This document shows, piece by piece, positions 34,101-45,200 of a stretch of DNA of 64,000 nt (the stretch's first letter is position 1; each line of letters opens with the position of its first letter). The position numbers were made by a program, and so were the translations under genes. The stretch comes from Monocercomonoides exilis (lineage: Eukaryota; Preaxostyla; Oxymonadida; Polymastigidae). The stretch covers positions 62,001 to 126,000 of the forward strand of contig LSRY02000063.1 of NCBI GenBank assembly GCA_001643675.2. Reading direction: 5' to 3'. The notes under the pieces were generated by a model that did no database searches, had not been told where the DNA came from, and worked only from the letters and a program-made list of their open reading frames with translations.

Positions 34101-36102
34101 ATGGTGAAGGAGAATGAGAAGGAGAAGCGAATGGAGGAGAAAGAGGAGCAGATGCAGAGGGGGAAGGAGAAGGAGAAGGAGAAGGAGATGATGCTGTTGA
34201 TGAGGCTGGCTCTGAGCTTTTAACAGAAGTGTTTGAATTCTTATTGCTTTCCATTGCTTCTTCATCATTGCCACCAGCAGTGTCATTCTCTCTTTCAATT
34301 ATTTTGACTTCTTTGTCTTCTCCTTCACCTTCTTCTCCTTCTTCTCTGTTGCGTTCTTCATTCAATCCATTTTGCTGATTGCTTTTCACTTCCTGTTCGT
34401 CTGCCTCCTCTTCTTCGTGCTCCAAACGCAGTTTTGTCTTCTTCTTTACCGTTTTTGTTGGTTTTGGCAGTTTTTTCTTTGATATTTCTGTCACTTCTGA
34501 GCTGATCGAAGGAGTATTTTGAGTAATTTCTGATGCCACTGAACTTGTTGATGAAGCCAAAGAAGAAGAAGAAGAAGAAGTTGATGTTGATGAAGTGTTA
34601 TCTGCTTGAACATCCTCCATATTCAATGCGCTTCCATTCATTTTCATCTTCTCGTTCTGTTTCTGCTGTCCTTTCATCACCTGCTGCTCTCCACTCTGCT
34701 TCTGCAGATGGCTGCTGCTCTTCTGACTCTGCACCCTCCCCTTCCCTGTCACACCCGAATGTCCATTTGAATGTCCCCCCGAATGTCCCCCCGAATGTCC
34801 CCCAGCTCCTTCTCTCCCTGTTCCCTTCTCGTGCCGCTCAGCCCCTCCGCCCAGCAGCCCCATCCCCCTCAGCACCCACACGGCATCGTCTGGCAGAATG
34901 CCTGCTGCGTGCGCCATGTTCCGGATGGTCATCCTTCGCTCCTTCAGGTCGTGTGCCAGCAGCGGCAGCAGGCGGTGCTTCCAGAAGGAAAGGAACGTGA
35001 TGCGCCCGAGGTCGGACAGCGGGCGCTCGGGTGTCTGGATCACTCCTTCCCTCCGCTGCAGCTCGTAGCACAGCGACACCAGCATCTGCCCGTACCCTTT
35101 CTTCTGGTACGGCGGCAGCGTCGCAATGCACGCGAGGTTGTAGTCTGACTTCATCCGCTTGTCTTTCGAGAAATACGCAGCAATGTGGCAGCCCAGCGCA
35201 TCCACCTCGCACAGAACATAGTACGCAAACCACTCCACATCAAAGAACAGCGACTTGTGGTCCAGAAAGAGCTTTCCCAGCAGACACAAGTTCTGACAGT
35301 ACGTCGGCTCTTCGTTTCCTTGCACCTCAAATATGGAGATATCCCCTTCTCTGTAGATCTCCTTCCCGGGTGGTGCTCTATACGGGCAAGTCGCAACATG
35401 TCTTTTAAAATTGCTAGCAAATCGAAACTCTCTCAAGCAATATTCACATATGTATAATTCACGTACAATTCCATATTCCACAGGATAAGGACTTCTATAC
35501 CAGCACGCTATTTCATTTCTTCCCAACACAATCCACTCAATGTTCTTTACTCCGTCCACATCTTCAATTTTCTCCGATAACGGTCCTAAAAAAGGATCAA
35601 GCGCATCTACTATTCCTCCCACAGCTTCGTCTTCGTGGTGTCGTTTCTGAAGTCGTGTTTTAAGCGCTCCCTATGCAAATAATTCGAAAAGAATTCAAAA
35701 ATGAACATGATTGAGAGTCTGAATAATAAAAATCATCCATTCCAAACATCATCAAAATTTGTTTCATGGGGAGGCAGGCGAACAGAATCCTGGGCTGCCC
35801 AGATGTCATGTCGCTTATCGGCTTCGAGAAATTGCAAAAAATCATATTTGTCAAAAAATACACATATTATTTTTAAGTATAATTCACAGCAAACTATCTT
35901 TAAAGTGTAGGTAATATTCGTAAACGTTTTTCATCACTTCTCTCCTTTGAACAATTGTTGCTAATCCTAAATATAATAATTATAATTACGCAACAATTCA
36001 ATTAAAGAGATATCAAAAAAACATATAAAGCATACTATCTGGAAGCCCTAGTTCTGAATACATCACTATAACACCCTCGTCGAAAACTTTCTGTTTAAAC
36101 AT
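28114..36102 (-). CDS. MYST-family histone acetyltransferase with very long Ser/Glu-rich C-terminal tail, four exons
   Basis: Exons (minus strand) 36036-36102, 35895-35966, 35748-35821 and 28114-35670 join in frame to 2589 residues. The introns are 69, 73 and 77 nt (GTATGC, GTTTGC and GTTTGG donors). Residues ~8-62 form a chromo-barrel (EYYLHFKDTDKRHDIWAAQD matches the YVHY..NKRLDEW pattern). A C2HC zinc finger uses C146, C149, H162 and C166. The acetyltransferase core follows: LFLDHKSLFFDVE with the autoacetylated-type Lys210, YNLACIATLP with catalytic Cys252, acetyl-CoA loop QKKGYG at 260-265, and TPERPLSDLG with catalytic Glu286 (34 residues after the Cys, as in yeast Esa1). It should acetylate histone H4/H2A tails in a Tip60/NuA4-like role. 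After about residue 370 come >2000 residues of Ser runs, Glu/Lys runs and basic patches, with an AT-hook-like GPGRPRK near residue 960. MYST proteins usually end soon after this domain, so the tail is exceptional. Low-complexity stretches are prone to length error. Confidence 0.88.
28130..34200. repeat. Alternating polypurine and polypyrimidine tracts inside the MYST gene
   Basis: On the plus strand, GA-rich blocks (about 28150-29090, 29890-30440, 31390-32010, 33476-33560) alternate with CT-rich blocks (about 29745-29815, 30480-31260, 32390-32870). On the coding strand these correspond to Ser-run regions (TCN codons) and Glu/Lys/Arg regions (GAR, AAR, AGR) respectively. Units are mainly imperfect trinucleotides and GAAAGA/TCTTTC hexamers. 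Confidence 0.85.
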
Positions 36103-37623
36103 TATTAATTCTAAAAATTGTTATCAAATTTTTAAAATACAAAAAATAATGGTTATTTTTTCAAATTTTTTTTTCTTTAATATTATCTTTTTCTTTTTTC
36201 TTTTTTTCTTTTTTTCCCAAATAATATGTTGAATAGATATTATTATTTTTGATGACCTCTTGAAAGACGTTAAAAACGAAATGAAAGTTGGTTGATAACC
36301 CGAGGAAAAGAAGACAACTCTGGAAATTCACTTTTTGAACGCCACCTTTATGTTTTGTAATGAAAAAACTTAAAGAAAGATTATTCATTCACAGATTTGT
36401 ATCTTTTCTTTATTCATCAGTATGGAGATAGAATACACAAGACAGTTGAGATTCCAACAAATAGGACAAAAAGAAGATTTCAGAGCATCAGATGTATTTG
36501 AAGCAGGATTTGTTTCAAAAAGTGCATGTCACCAAGCTGTTGAGGTGAAAATTGAACATAGAGACGTCGGAATAAATGGAAGACCCTCGAAAATCAGAAA
36601 AAAGTATCGCTATGGAATATCAATACAAGGAAAAAATGGTTTTCACCATCTCAAACGAACAACTGCAAAGAAATGAACAAATGCAATTTGAATTTTTTAT
36701 TTCAAATATTTAATTATTTTTTATTATTAATAGGCAAGTTTAATTTATTCTTCACAAAAGAACGAAAGTGGAAATGGAAAGGCTGTGAACAAAAAGTGGG
36801 GACATTCTTTTATTTCCATAATTGAAGGATCTTCATTAAAAAAGCTTGCAAAACTTCCAACAAATTAAAAAGAACACTGAACAAAGCTCGTTTTGTGTCA
36901 TTTTTTTGAAGAGTTGGTAGAATTATTTAAAAAGAAAAAACATATTCCACAATTAATATCAACTAGTAATGAAATATTAGTCAAATGGGCATTTTACTAG
37001 TTAACAATGGTTATTTCTCAGCCTGATTTCCCCAGTCAGATTTCTCAAGAAGCACCACTTCCTCCATCTATTTCCTTGCTAAAACTTATTTCTGCTTTCG
37101 GGGAACATCGTAAAACTTCTGTGATCAGTCATTCCGCATTTCTTTCTCACGAATATGTGCGAGCCAACTCCGATAACTTCGTTTTCAAAGATGCAACAAC
37201 AAAAGAAATAATTTTTTGTTCATAATTGCATTATTTGTTCAATTTTGAAATAATTAATTCCTTAGATAGAAGGAAAAAATAAATGAAATTGTACAACTTT
37301 CAATCACGCTTCTATTTGGATAGAACCACAACATATTCAAACAAATATATCAGAGAGCAAACAAAGGAAAAAAGATTGATATTGCGTTACCTCATTCGCA
37401 CACCATGCACATCGTATTTTTTCTGGATAAATACGTTAATTCTTTTTCAGTTGAAACAGCATACAATCGCATCGGGTTTTCACATTTTTTGCAACTAAAT
37501 CCGATTGTGAAAATACGAGATTTCTCTTGTCATAGACAAAAAATAAAAAAGACTTTTTTGTTGATAAATTTTTGTCCTATTTTTCATTCATTTTCCATCA
37601 CATATTATCACAGGGCAAAGAAT
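36103..37623. other. Intergenic DNA with possible decayed transposase fragments
   Basis: Mostly AT-rich. An 84-residue plus-strand frame at 36422-36676 (ATG start) contains VGINGRPSKI, recalling the VGKIGRPSII linker in the transposase N-terminus at 56.8-57.1 kb; it may be a relic of the same family. A 72-residue frame at 37007-37225 is protein-like in composition but unrecognised. Nothing else is supported. Confidence 0.4.
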
Positions 37624-37882
37624 GAGTAAATAATTTTTGATATCTCATTTTTTTTCTTCCAAAAATTGCGGTTCGAAATTTCATGTTAAGAATTGATGAT
37701 TAAACACTGAAAAATCATCACGTCATTAACGGAAAAATTTTCATGTATTCTTTTTTAGCATCGGTTTTTTGAAACAATAATGATGCAAGAAACATTTGAA
37801 TGAGAAACTTCGAACTTTAAGATAAAAACCTTTGAAAAATAAACATTCCGAAAAAAGTTGTGATTTCAAAAAAAAATCACCC
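37624..37882. mobile_element. MITE-like element, family 1, third copy
   Basis: The right end TTTCAAAAAAAAATCACCC (37864-37882) and the preceding AAACATTCCGAAAAAAGTTG match the complete copy at 23824-24078, as does the inner AAAAATTGCGGTTCGAAAT and AACACTGAAAAAT. The left terminal repeat is degraded (GAGTAAATAATTTTTGA), so the outer left edge is approximate. Confidence 0.6.
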
Positions 37883-38326
37883 ATTTCAATTATTCCCATA
37901 TTTTTGTTGAAAGTTTGAGTATGAATTTTTTTCACAAAATGCAATGTTGAAAATTGTCATCACTTTCAAAAACTGAAGAATCATTGGAATATCTTGAAAT
38001 TGAAATTTTGACTCTAAATGGAATATTTTCAAATTTTGAAAACGTGACAGTTTGCTTCTGTTTATAGTGACTTGTTTTATTGTTTCAAAAAGTTGTGCAA
38101 AACTCATAATGATAATATCCTCATTTGACATTATTTAACATTCATCTTCTTCAATCCAGAACAGCAGAAAAAAAGAGGATACAAAACAGCAAAAAAAAAA
38201 ATAATGTCATTTTTATTCAAATATCCGAAAAAAAAAACAAATATCACAACAAAACTTTGAAAGGAAAAATCAAAATAATTTGAAACACCTTTTGAAAAAT
38301 AAATATTGATTAAATTTGTTTTTTTA

Positions 38327-38546
38327 TGATACGGCTGATCCTTTTTGAAATTAAACTTTCGTTCGAGTTTTTATCGAATATTTTTATCAAAATGGAATTT
38401 TTGTAAAAAATTTGTTTTTGCAATTGTTGAATCATAAACTATTTATGTTTCCTATTTCAACTAATTTTTTTCAAAATCCCATTGAGATAAAAAATTTGAT
38501 CAAAACTTGAATGAAAGAGTGATTTCAAAAAGGATCAGCCTTATCT
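38327..38546. mobile_element. MITE-like element, family 3 (220 bp)
   Basis: GGCTGATCCTTTTTGAAAT at 38333-38351 recurs as a perfect inverted copy at 38522-38540, and the pairing extends outward to GATA/TATC with one mismatch. The interior is AT-rich and noncoding. I see no clear target-site duplication. Confidence 0.7.
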
Positions 38547-38880
38547 TTGTGTTCGAAATTGATAAATATCTTTATATAGGGTTCCAATTTTATCTTGACC
38601 TTTTTTTTCAAAACCTTTTTTAAAATTAATTTTTAACTTTGCCCCAATTTCATATTTTTAAAGATTTTTAAGTATATATATGAATTCAACAGATAAAATT
38701 AAACACATTTTGAAACAAACCTAATTTCACATGGAGGAAGATGGAAGGTTAGACCCCTTCATAAAACTTCTGTGTGGAATTGGAGTGTTGCGTAGGGAAT
38801 AAAAGCTTTTGTTTGAAAAATGTTAATTTATTATTATTTTTTTTTCCATTTCATTTCTATTAAAAAAATAAAAAATTATT

Positions 38881-40270
38881 ATGATCTTTAAAAGATTATT
38901 AAAAAAAATGAAAATATCAACAGAAATAAAATTAAAAGAAGGTCAGAAAAAATTACAGAGAGCAATGTCTTCGCACAAGTATAGAAAATACAACAGTCGG
39001 TTGGAGCGAATGGCTCACATCGTTGTTGATGGAGTTGTTCGCATGACGGATGCAATTAATTCCAAGGAATTCAGCCGCACAGGTATCAAAAATGCTGTGA
39101 GAGCTCTCAGAAAATGAAGATTGGTTGGAATAGAGTTCAAATCTGCAGCAGTAGTGGGCGAAAAGGAACAAAGAGTAATTGACGTTATTCACATTGAAGC
39201 AAAGTCTGGAACATGTTTAATTTTTAAAAAAAACAAGAGAATAAGTTTGCTTAATATTTATTTATATGTTTTAATCATTTGTTTTTCAGATAGAAAATGT
39301 TATAAACGACAACGATGACGAAGACGCACCATTTGCCGAAGTTTCAATGTCAGCCACGTATGGCTTTGTCAAGCGTCATCCTGAGCTGATGACTGGAACG
39401 CCGAAGAATATGGACATCAACAGACTGGCTGTTTCGTGCAGAAGTGTTTTTGAACCCTGGTTCAAAACACTCGACGAGCTGCATGAAAAGTTCCATTATA
39501 ATCCAGCTTTAATTATAAACATCGATGAATCTTCAACGCGCATTCCCACAGACTCAAAACAGCTTGTTGTGCATACTGCAGACACAAAAGCAGGTTTCAC
39601 GAAAGAACAACCAAGAATGATTAATTCTACATTCGTGGCAGCTGTTGCAGCGGACGGATCTGCCTTTCCTTCAGTCATATTGTGGCCAAGTGTAAAGCTG
39701 CCAGAAGAGCTGAAAAGCCTGTTATCTCCAACGCTTGAGATATGGGCAAATGAAAGCAGCTGGATGGACAACGTGTGCCTTAAAAGGGATGCTCTCACAG
39801 TTCTTCTTCTTTCTGTCATCGAAAGAAGAAAGCGCATGTCACTTGAAAACGAACACATTCTTCTCCTTCTTGACTCGCATGCAACTCGCGCAGATCCATC
39901 GATCTTGCGAGAATTCCAAAAACAACAAGTCGACGTTTTAACCTTTGGACCACACAGCACACACCTCTGTCAACCACTGGACAGAGGAGTGTTTGCCGTG
40001 TTCAAATCTGAACTGACAAACAGATTTGAGGCTCCCTCTTCTTCTTCATCTTCCTCCAAACGAGCTGCAATTTCCGACGTTCTGCCTCAAGCCATCCACA
40101 CTGCATTATCTCCTTCTGTAATTCACAAAGCTTTCGGCTGCAGTGGTGTTCTTCACAATTCTTCTGGGCCAGTTCTTTTGAAACTGCCCGAATCTTCAAT
40201 TTACCCTCTTCCATCTCGCAGAAATAGATTCAACTTTTATGGAAAAGTGATAACCGACGAAAATCTTTAA
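38881..40270 (+). pseudogene. Pogo/Tigger-like DDE transposase with intact catalytic domain but interrupted N-terminus
   Basis: The catalytic part (from 39290, after a TTTTTCAG acceptor, to 40270) is one open frame. It carries the DDE_1-type triad: IINIDESS (first Asp), LLLLDSHATR (second Asp) and PHSTHLCQPLDRGVFAVFK (third Asp with the QPLDRG signature of pogo/Tigger/CENP-B-like enzymes). The N-terminal part (38881-39117, MSSHKYRKYNSRLERM) matches the N-terminus of the second transposase in this window, but is broken by an in-frame TGA at 39115-39117; the same frame continues to about 39200. The donor of the intron that must precede 39290 is unclear. I found no terminal inverted repeats, so the edges are unknown. 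It could be a decaying element, or a partly retained gene from the catalytic exon onward. It ends about 470 bp before arm 2 begins. Confidence 0.75.
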
Positions 40271-40744
40271 GAGAAATGGGAAAATCATTTGAAAATGAAT
40301 ATTGAAAGGAAAAATGAAATGGATGAAAAGGAGATAGATGAAGTGAAGACTGTTGTGGATGAAAAGAAAAAAATAAAAAGAAAACTTCTTCATGCGAAAA
40401 ACGATGATTCTGAAGACGAAAAGAAAGATAATGCATTAATCGAGCAGAAGGAAAAAGGAAAGTTAATCGAAAAATTTATTCTGATTTTGTTATCTTTTCA
40501 TAATGTTGTTTTTTGAATTTTTTCACTTCATTTTTTTGGGTCAGAAAAAAGAAAATGGGACAGGATAAAATAAAAACCCCAACTTGTTCAATTAAAGTTT
40601 TCTTTTTGACACACATATTTTTTTTTAACTCTATATACATAAATGTGAAGCTTGAATTGGAAAATGTTTCTTTCTTTTTTTCCTCATTTGAAAAAATATG
40701 TTCATTTCAAACCGGATAGTGAGAGCTTAAAAGACTTTAATAAT
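40271..40744. other. Transposase 3' flank up to the arm-2 inner junction
   Basis: A Lys/Glu/Asp-rich frame at 40289-40516 follows the transposase stop and resembles in character the charged C-terminal ORF of the second transposon (55388-55576). It may be a frameshifted tail. The rest is AT-rich. Confidence 0.4.
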
Positions 40745-41528
40745 TACGTTGTGAATGAATTGTGAAATAACAAGTCTTCATTCGAAACAACAATGGCAAA
40801 GCTATTTTTTTGTGTTTTGTCAAACACTTTAATCGCTTCCATTTGAACAATCATTATCAAACTGTGAGTCACCAAAGAAAAACACATTCAACATTGAGAT
40901 TATTGACATTGAAAAAGCATCAAACAGAACCGAATAATGAATCACCCTGAAGAGTGATGAAAAGGAACTGTTATCTGTGTTTTTGAAACAATTGAAAATG
41001 AACACAGATCATCTTCATTCATTTCTTTCAATTTCTTTTTTCAAACAAATAACCCATTTCCCACTTCATAAATCATTATTAAAAATTTCTGAGCATATTT
41101 TATATTCTTTTCCACTTTGCTATTTTGACATCAAAACATTTAAAATCGAGATTTGTATGCTGAAAAAAAATGAAAAAAATACTGAAAAAAACACTTAATT
41201 TCTCATTTTCAATCAACAAAAACTCAAAAAACGTTCTGAAAAAATTTACTAAAAATCAGGGGAAAGGTGCTGGTTTGGAGCTTAAAGTTGTTGGATGGAA
41301 TGAATCGATTCAAAGGCTGAAGTCAAGCAGGAAGAATCAACAAAGAATAATATCCCATCAAAAAAAGGTGATTATGAACATTGAACAAATAACTCATTTG
41401 AACATCAAATTCCATTTGTGCGCTTGAAGGAACTTGCTGAAAAATACGTGAAACTGAATAACACAAAGTTATGAGAAAAATAGGAATTACAAACTTCAAA
41501 TGAACAAAAAAGGGAATTTCAATCTAAA

Positions 41529-41574
41529 TCAAAATCAAAATCAAAAACAAAAACAAAAACAAAAACAAAAATCA
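41529..41574. repeat. Hexanucleotide microsatellite (CAAAAT/CAAAAA)n, arm 2
   Basis: Counterpart of the pure TTTTGA tract in arm 1. Here several units have changed to CAAAAA, showing point change followed by spread within the tract after duplication. Confidence 0.85.
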
Positions 41575-41860
41575 ATAAAAAACGAGTCAGATGTGAAATG
41601 AAATCCTCATTTTTGAATGAAATGAATCAACTCCATTGAACAGAAATATAAAAACAATCCTGAAAATGAATACAAAAAATGAAATCACAACAAACACTCC
41701 TCGAACAACGAAAAATTTGGAAGAACAATAGCAAACTCACAAATCCATTCTCTATGAAAACAAACACTATAAATCAAAACAAATCACAAAACATCAACAT
41801 GTCAGCCTTCAAATAGTTATTTTCTCAAACAAAACGTTCAACTTCATTTCTCCATCTCCT

Positions 41861-42271
41861 TCACAAATCCTTTTTTTCTGTTCGTTTCTCTTCCAATGTC
41901 TCGTCTCCACTTTCAACATCGCTCCTCACAACAATCCTCCTGTTCCGGTCGTAGATGCCATCCGACATCGTCATGATCAACTTTCCTGCTGGAAAGTGGC
42001 TGACACACTCCCGCCTCACACTCTCCAGCCCAGCCCTGTCTTTCGCCTCCTGCCAAAGGCACGCTTTCATCACTTCGCAAAAACTGCTCTCGCCTACAGC
42101 TGACAAGCACGGTCTCTCTCCATTCACAATCTTCTGCCCTGCCACCTCTGCCTCATACTCCCCAAACGGGATTTGAAGAGTCAGACACTCCCACAGCAAC
42201 ATCCCAATCGAAAACACAACTGACTCCTTTGTTGCTCCCATTTTCTTGTTGATCAGCAGCTCGGGTGCCTT
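41861..42271 (-). pseudogene. Untranslated 3' part of the arm-2 pseudokinase domain
   Basis: Continues in the same frame after the premature stop at 42272-42274 and ends at the same natural stop as arm 1 (EEKRTEKKDL). The segment from MGATKESVVFSIGML onward (126 residues) differs from arm 1 at seven positions and has no further stop, so the nonsense change looks recent, or readthrough still keeps it. Without readthrough the product lacks the APE-region onward part of the kinase-like lobe. Confidence 0.8.
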
Positions 42272-45200
42272 TCATCGCAAACACTCTTTTTTGAAATCAT
42301 TTTCATCCTCAAATGCTGATGAAGGAAGGGAATCATCCTCATCCTCATCATTGCCACTGGCAGATGTTACAACTGTTGAAGAAGAGATTGATGATAAGTC
42401 GGAATCTGAATCATCTGATGAAAGCAAATCTGAATGCATCACAATGCAAATGACCATGTGCTCAGAGAAAAGAATAATGTGTGGGCTGAGATTGGCAAGA
42501 GAAGATAATCCATTTTCCATTTCATCAAATGAGTGGAGTGCGAGATTGGCCACCCAGAACAGGATCTGAGCAGCTGTTTGCTCCCTCTCATTCAATGAAC
42601 CAATTGACATCTCTTTTGTCTTATTTCTTCCATGAAGCAGCATGAACAGCGAATCTCTCAAATCCACAATCAGCTTTTCGTGAGGCGATGAGCAGGCCAT
42701 TGCATCCACCAGATTCGACATTGAAGAGGTGGTTGGACACAGACTCTCCGATCGAACAAATGTTGAATCTGAATCTGTTGTTAAAGTTGATGAAATGGAA
42801 GGAGAAGGTGTTCTCTTCCTTATCTCTTCTTCTTCTTCCTCAACCTTCTCCAATGCCCATTCAGGGATCTTGTCTGAATCCCTCCCCAGAATATATTCAG
42901 TGGAATCGCTCTCCGCCAGAAGGTGCTCTGAAGATTCTGAATGCTCCATCTCCTTTCCATTCATTCTTTTCTTTATCCTCTCTTCATTCTTCTCCTCTGC
43001 CTCTCTCTCAGCTCTCCTCCACTGTGCTTCAGGTGACATCTCCATCGTCACCATTTCAAATGCTTTTGGATCTTTTCTGATGTTATCATTCACGATCTCT
43101 CTCAGATCTTTGTTCTCAATCTTTGCTTTCCTCCATCGAATAATAAATGCAACTGCCACAATAAGAATAATCACAAGAATAACTGCCATGATAATCACAA
43201 TCAACAACCAATAGGATTTTCCTTCTTTTCCACTTTCAGCAAGTTTTTCATTTCCATTTTCCTTTGTTTCACTTGCATTCTTCAGAATAAATGAATCAGT
43301 TGATGATGGAGATTCTGCATTTCCAAACAAAACATGCACACTAACTTCTATTTCATTTCCACAACTGCTGATAAGATCCTTTGCCACACTCCCTTCAACT
43401 TCTCTTTCTGATAAAAATCCATTTGAGTCAAAATCATGCTTTTCAATCTCTTTCTCCTCTCCTTTTCTCTTCACAACTGAGAATGAAAGATTGCATGGAA
43501 CAAGAAGCAATCCCTTGAATGCCAGCTTCATTCTGTTTGCCTCTTCTTTTGCTTCCACACTCTCAAGAACAGGAATGAAGAATGATGAATCCCTTTCTGA
43601 AACAATCCCTTCAAAACTGCACCCTTCATTCAACATCCAAAGTGAAGTATTTCTCTCCAATCCATCTCCTCCTTTCAAACTCATCACATTCAATATTCCA
43701 ATATCTGAGCAAATGATATTTCTTCTCAATGATAGATATCCTTCAATAGAAGGATTATTGTTTGAGAAATTCCCTGCTTCAATCAAAACGCTTCCTCCAC
43801 TCATTGTTATTCCACCATCTGGTGAATTCATGATTGTGGTATCTTTCATCAAAACAGAACTGTTGGAGACATCCACAACAGATCCATCCCTTCTGCAAAT
43901 CTCATCATCTCTTCCTTTCACCTCATTCGCTTGCTTTCCTTTTCTTTCATCTCCTTCCTCTCCATCAAACAAACATGATCCAATCAGCACAACCACACAC
44001 TCACAAATCTCCACCATTCTCCCTCTTTCATTCGTGCCTTGGCATTGAGCAAAAGAGCAGTTCAGCACACTCATTCTCTTTTCGGCTCCTTCCAGCTTCA
44101 TCACACTCTCATTCCCACAAACAGAGTTATTCTCAAAATTCACTTCCTTCATCTCCACATCAACCTTCCCTCCAACACAAATCAAACCACATTCACTCAT
44201 GACATCCCAAACTCCAATCTCACTCATCGAAACCTTTCCCTCTTTGGTGAACGAGAGAAGTGGTGCTGTGGTGTGAATCCCATCAAATGTTGTTTCTGTC
44301 ATCTTCAGCTCTCCACTCTCAACACTCACAATCCTGCTCTTCATCACCAGATCCATCGTTGCTGAGCTGAACAAACACTCCGAAATCTCCAATCTCCCAT
44401 CCTTCTCTTTCACAATGCTTTCCCCACCCCACCAAAACATCTCCCCAAACATAAATCCACATCTCTCCACAACACACTCATCAACAAACACAATCACACT
44501 TCCTCCATTCATTTCATCTTCTTCAATCATTGTGTTCAAATGAATGGTTGCCTGCACTCTCTTCAATGGTTTCACATTCAAATCTCCAATCTCACACACT
44601 CCCCCAATCAGACATTCTCCATCAATCAGAATCATATTCGCAACACTCCTTTCAAGGTGTCGAGCTCCACACCAAATGCTTTGGCATGGCTTCTCCTGTG
44701 CCCCACACTGTCTGCTCTCACTCCCATTCACCGATACAAACACCTGAGGGGAGTAAAAGAATGTGATCAATGGAATCAGATCAACATCAACCTTGTCAAC
44801 ATCATCCCTCCCACAAATCGAGTTGCTCGACTTCAAAGCATCCTGGCTGAAGTCCAGAACAAACAGCGTCTCATTCACCTGCCCTGCAATCGAACAGCAC
44901 TTGATGAACATATCCTTCCCCACAAATGCCTCATTCATCACAAATCGAATGTTTTCCAGTCTCACCCCAAGAGCTGGCATTTCCTTTTCAACCGATTCAG
45001 CTTTCGGATCAGCTGCATCAATCATCAATCCTCCTCCTCTCCCATCCACTGTCGAGCACATGCACATCACAAACGAGCATCCTCTCACTTTCAATTCTGA
45101 TTCCCCACTCTTCAGACACACTTTCACCCCTCCCCCTTCCTCGCTCCTCTCGCTCGCACACTTCGTCAGCACACACCCTTCCATCACACACTCCACACCA

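Noticed and set aside
42272-42274. TGA reassigned to an amino acid, so arm 2 would be intact
   Set aside because: The arm-1 gene and the 5.5-11.7 kb gene both end at TGA in good context, so TGA acts as stop here. Arm 1 has TGG at this codon, which makes a point mutation simpler.
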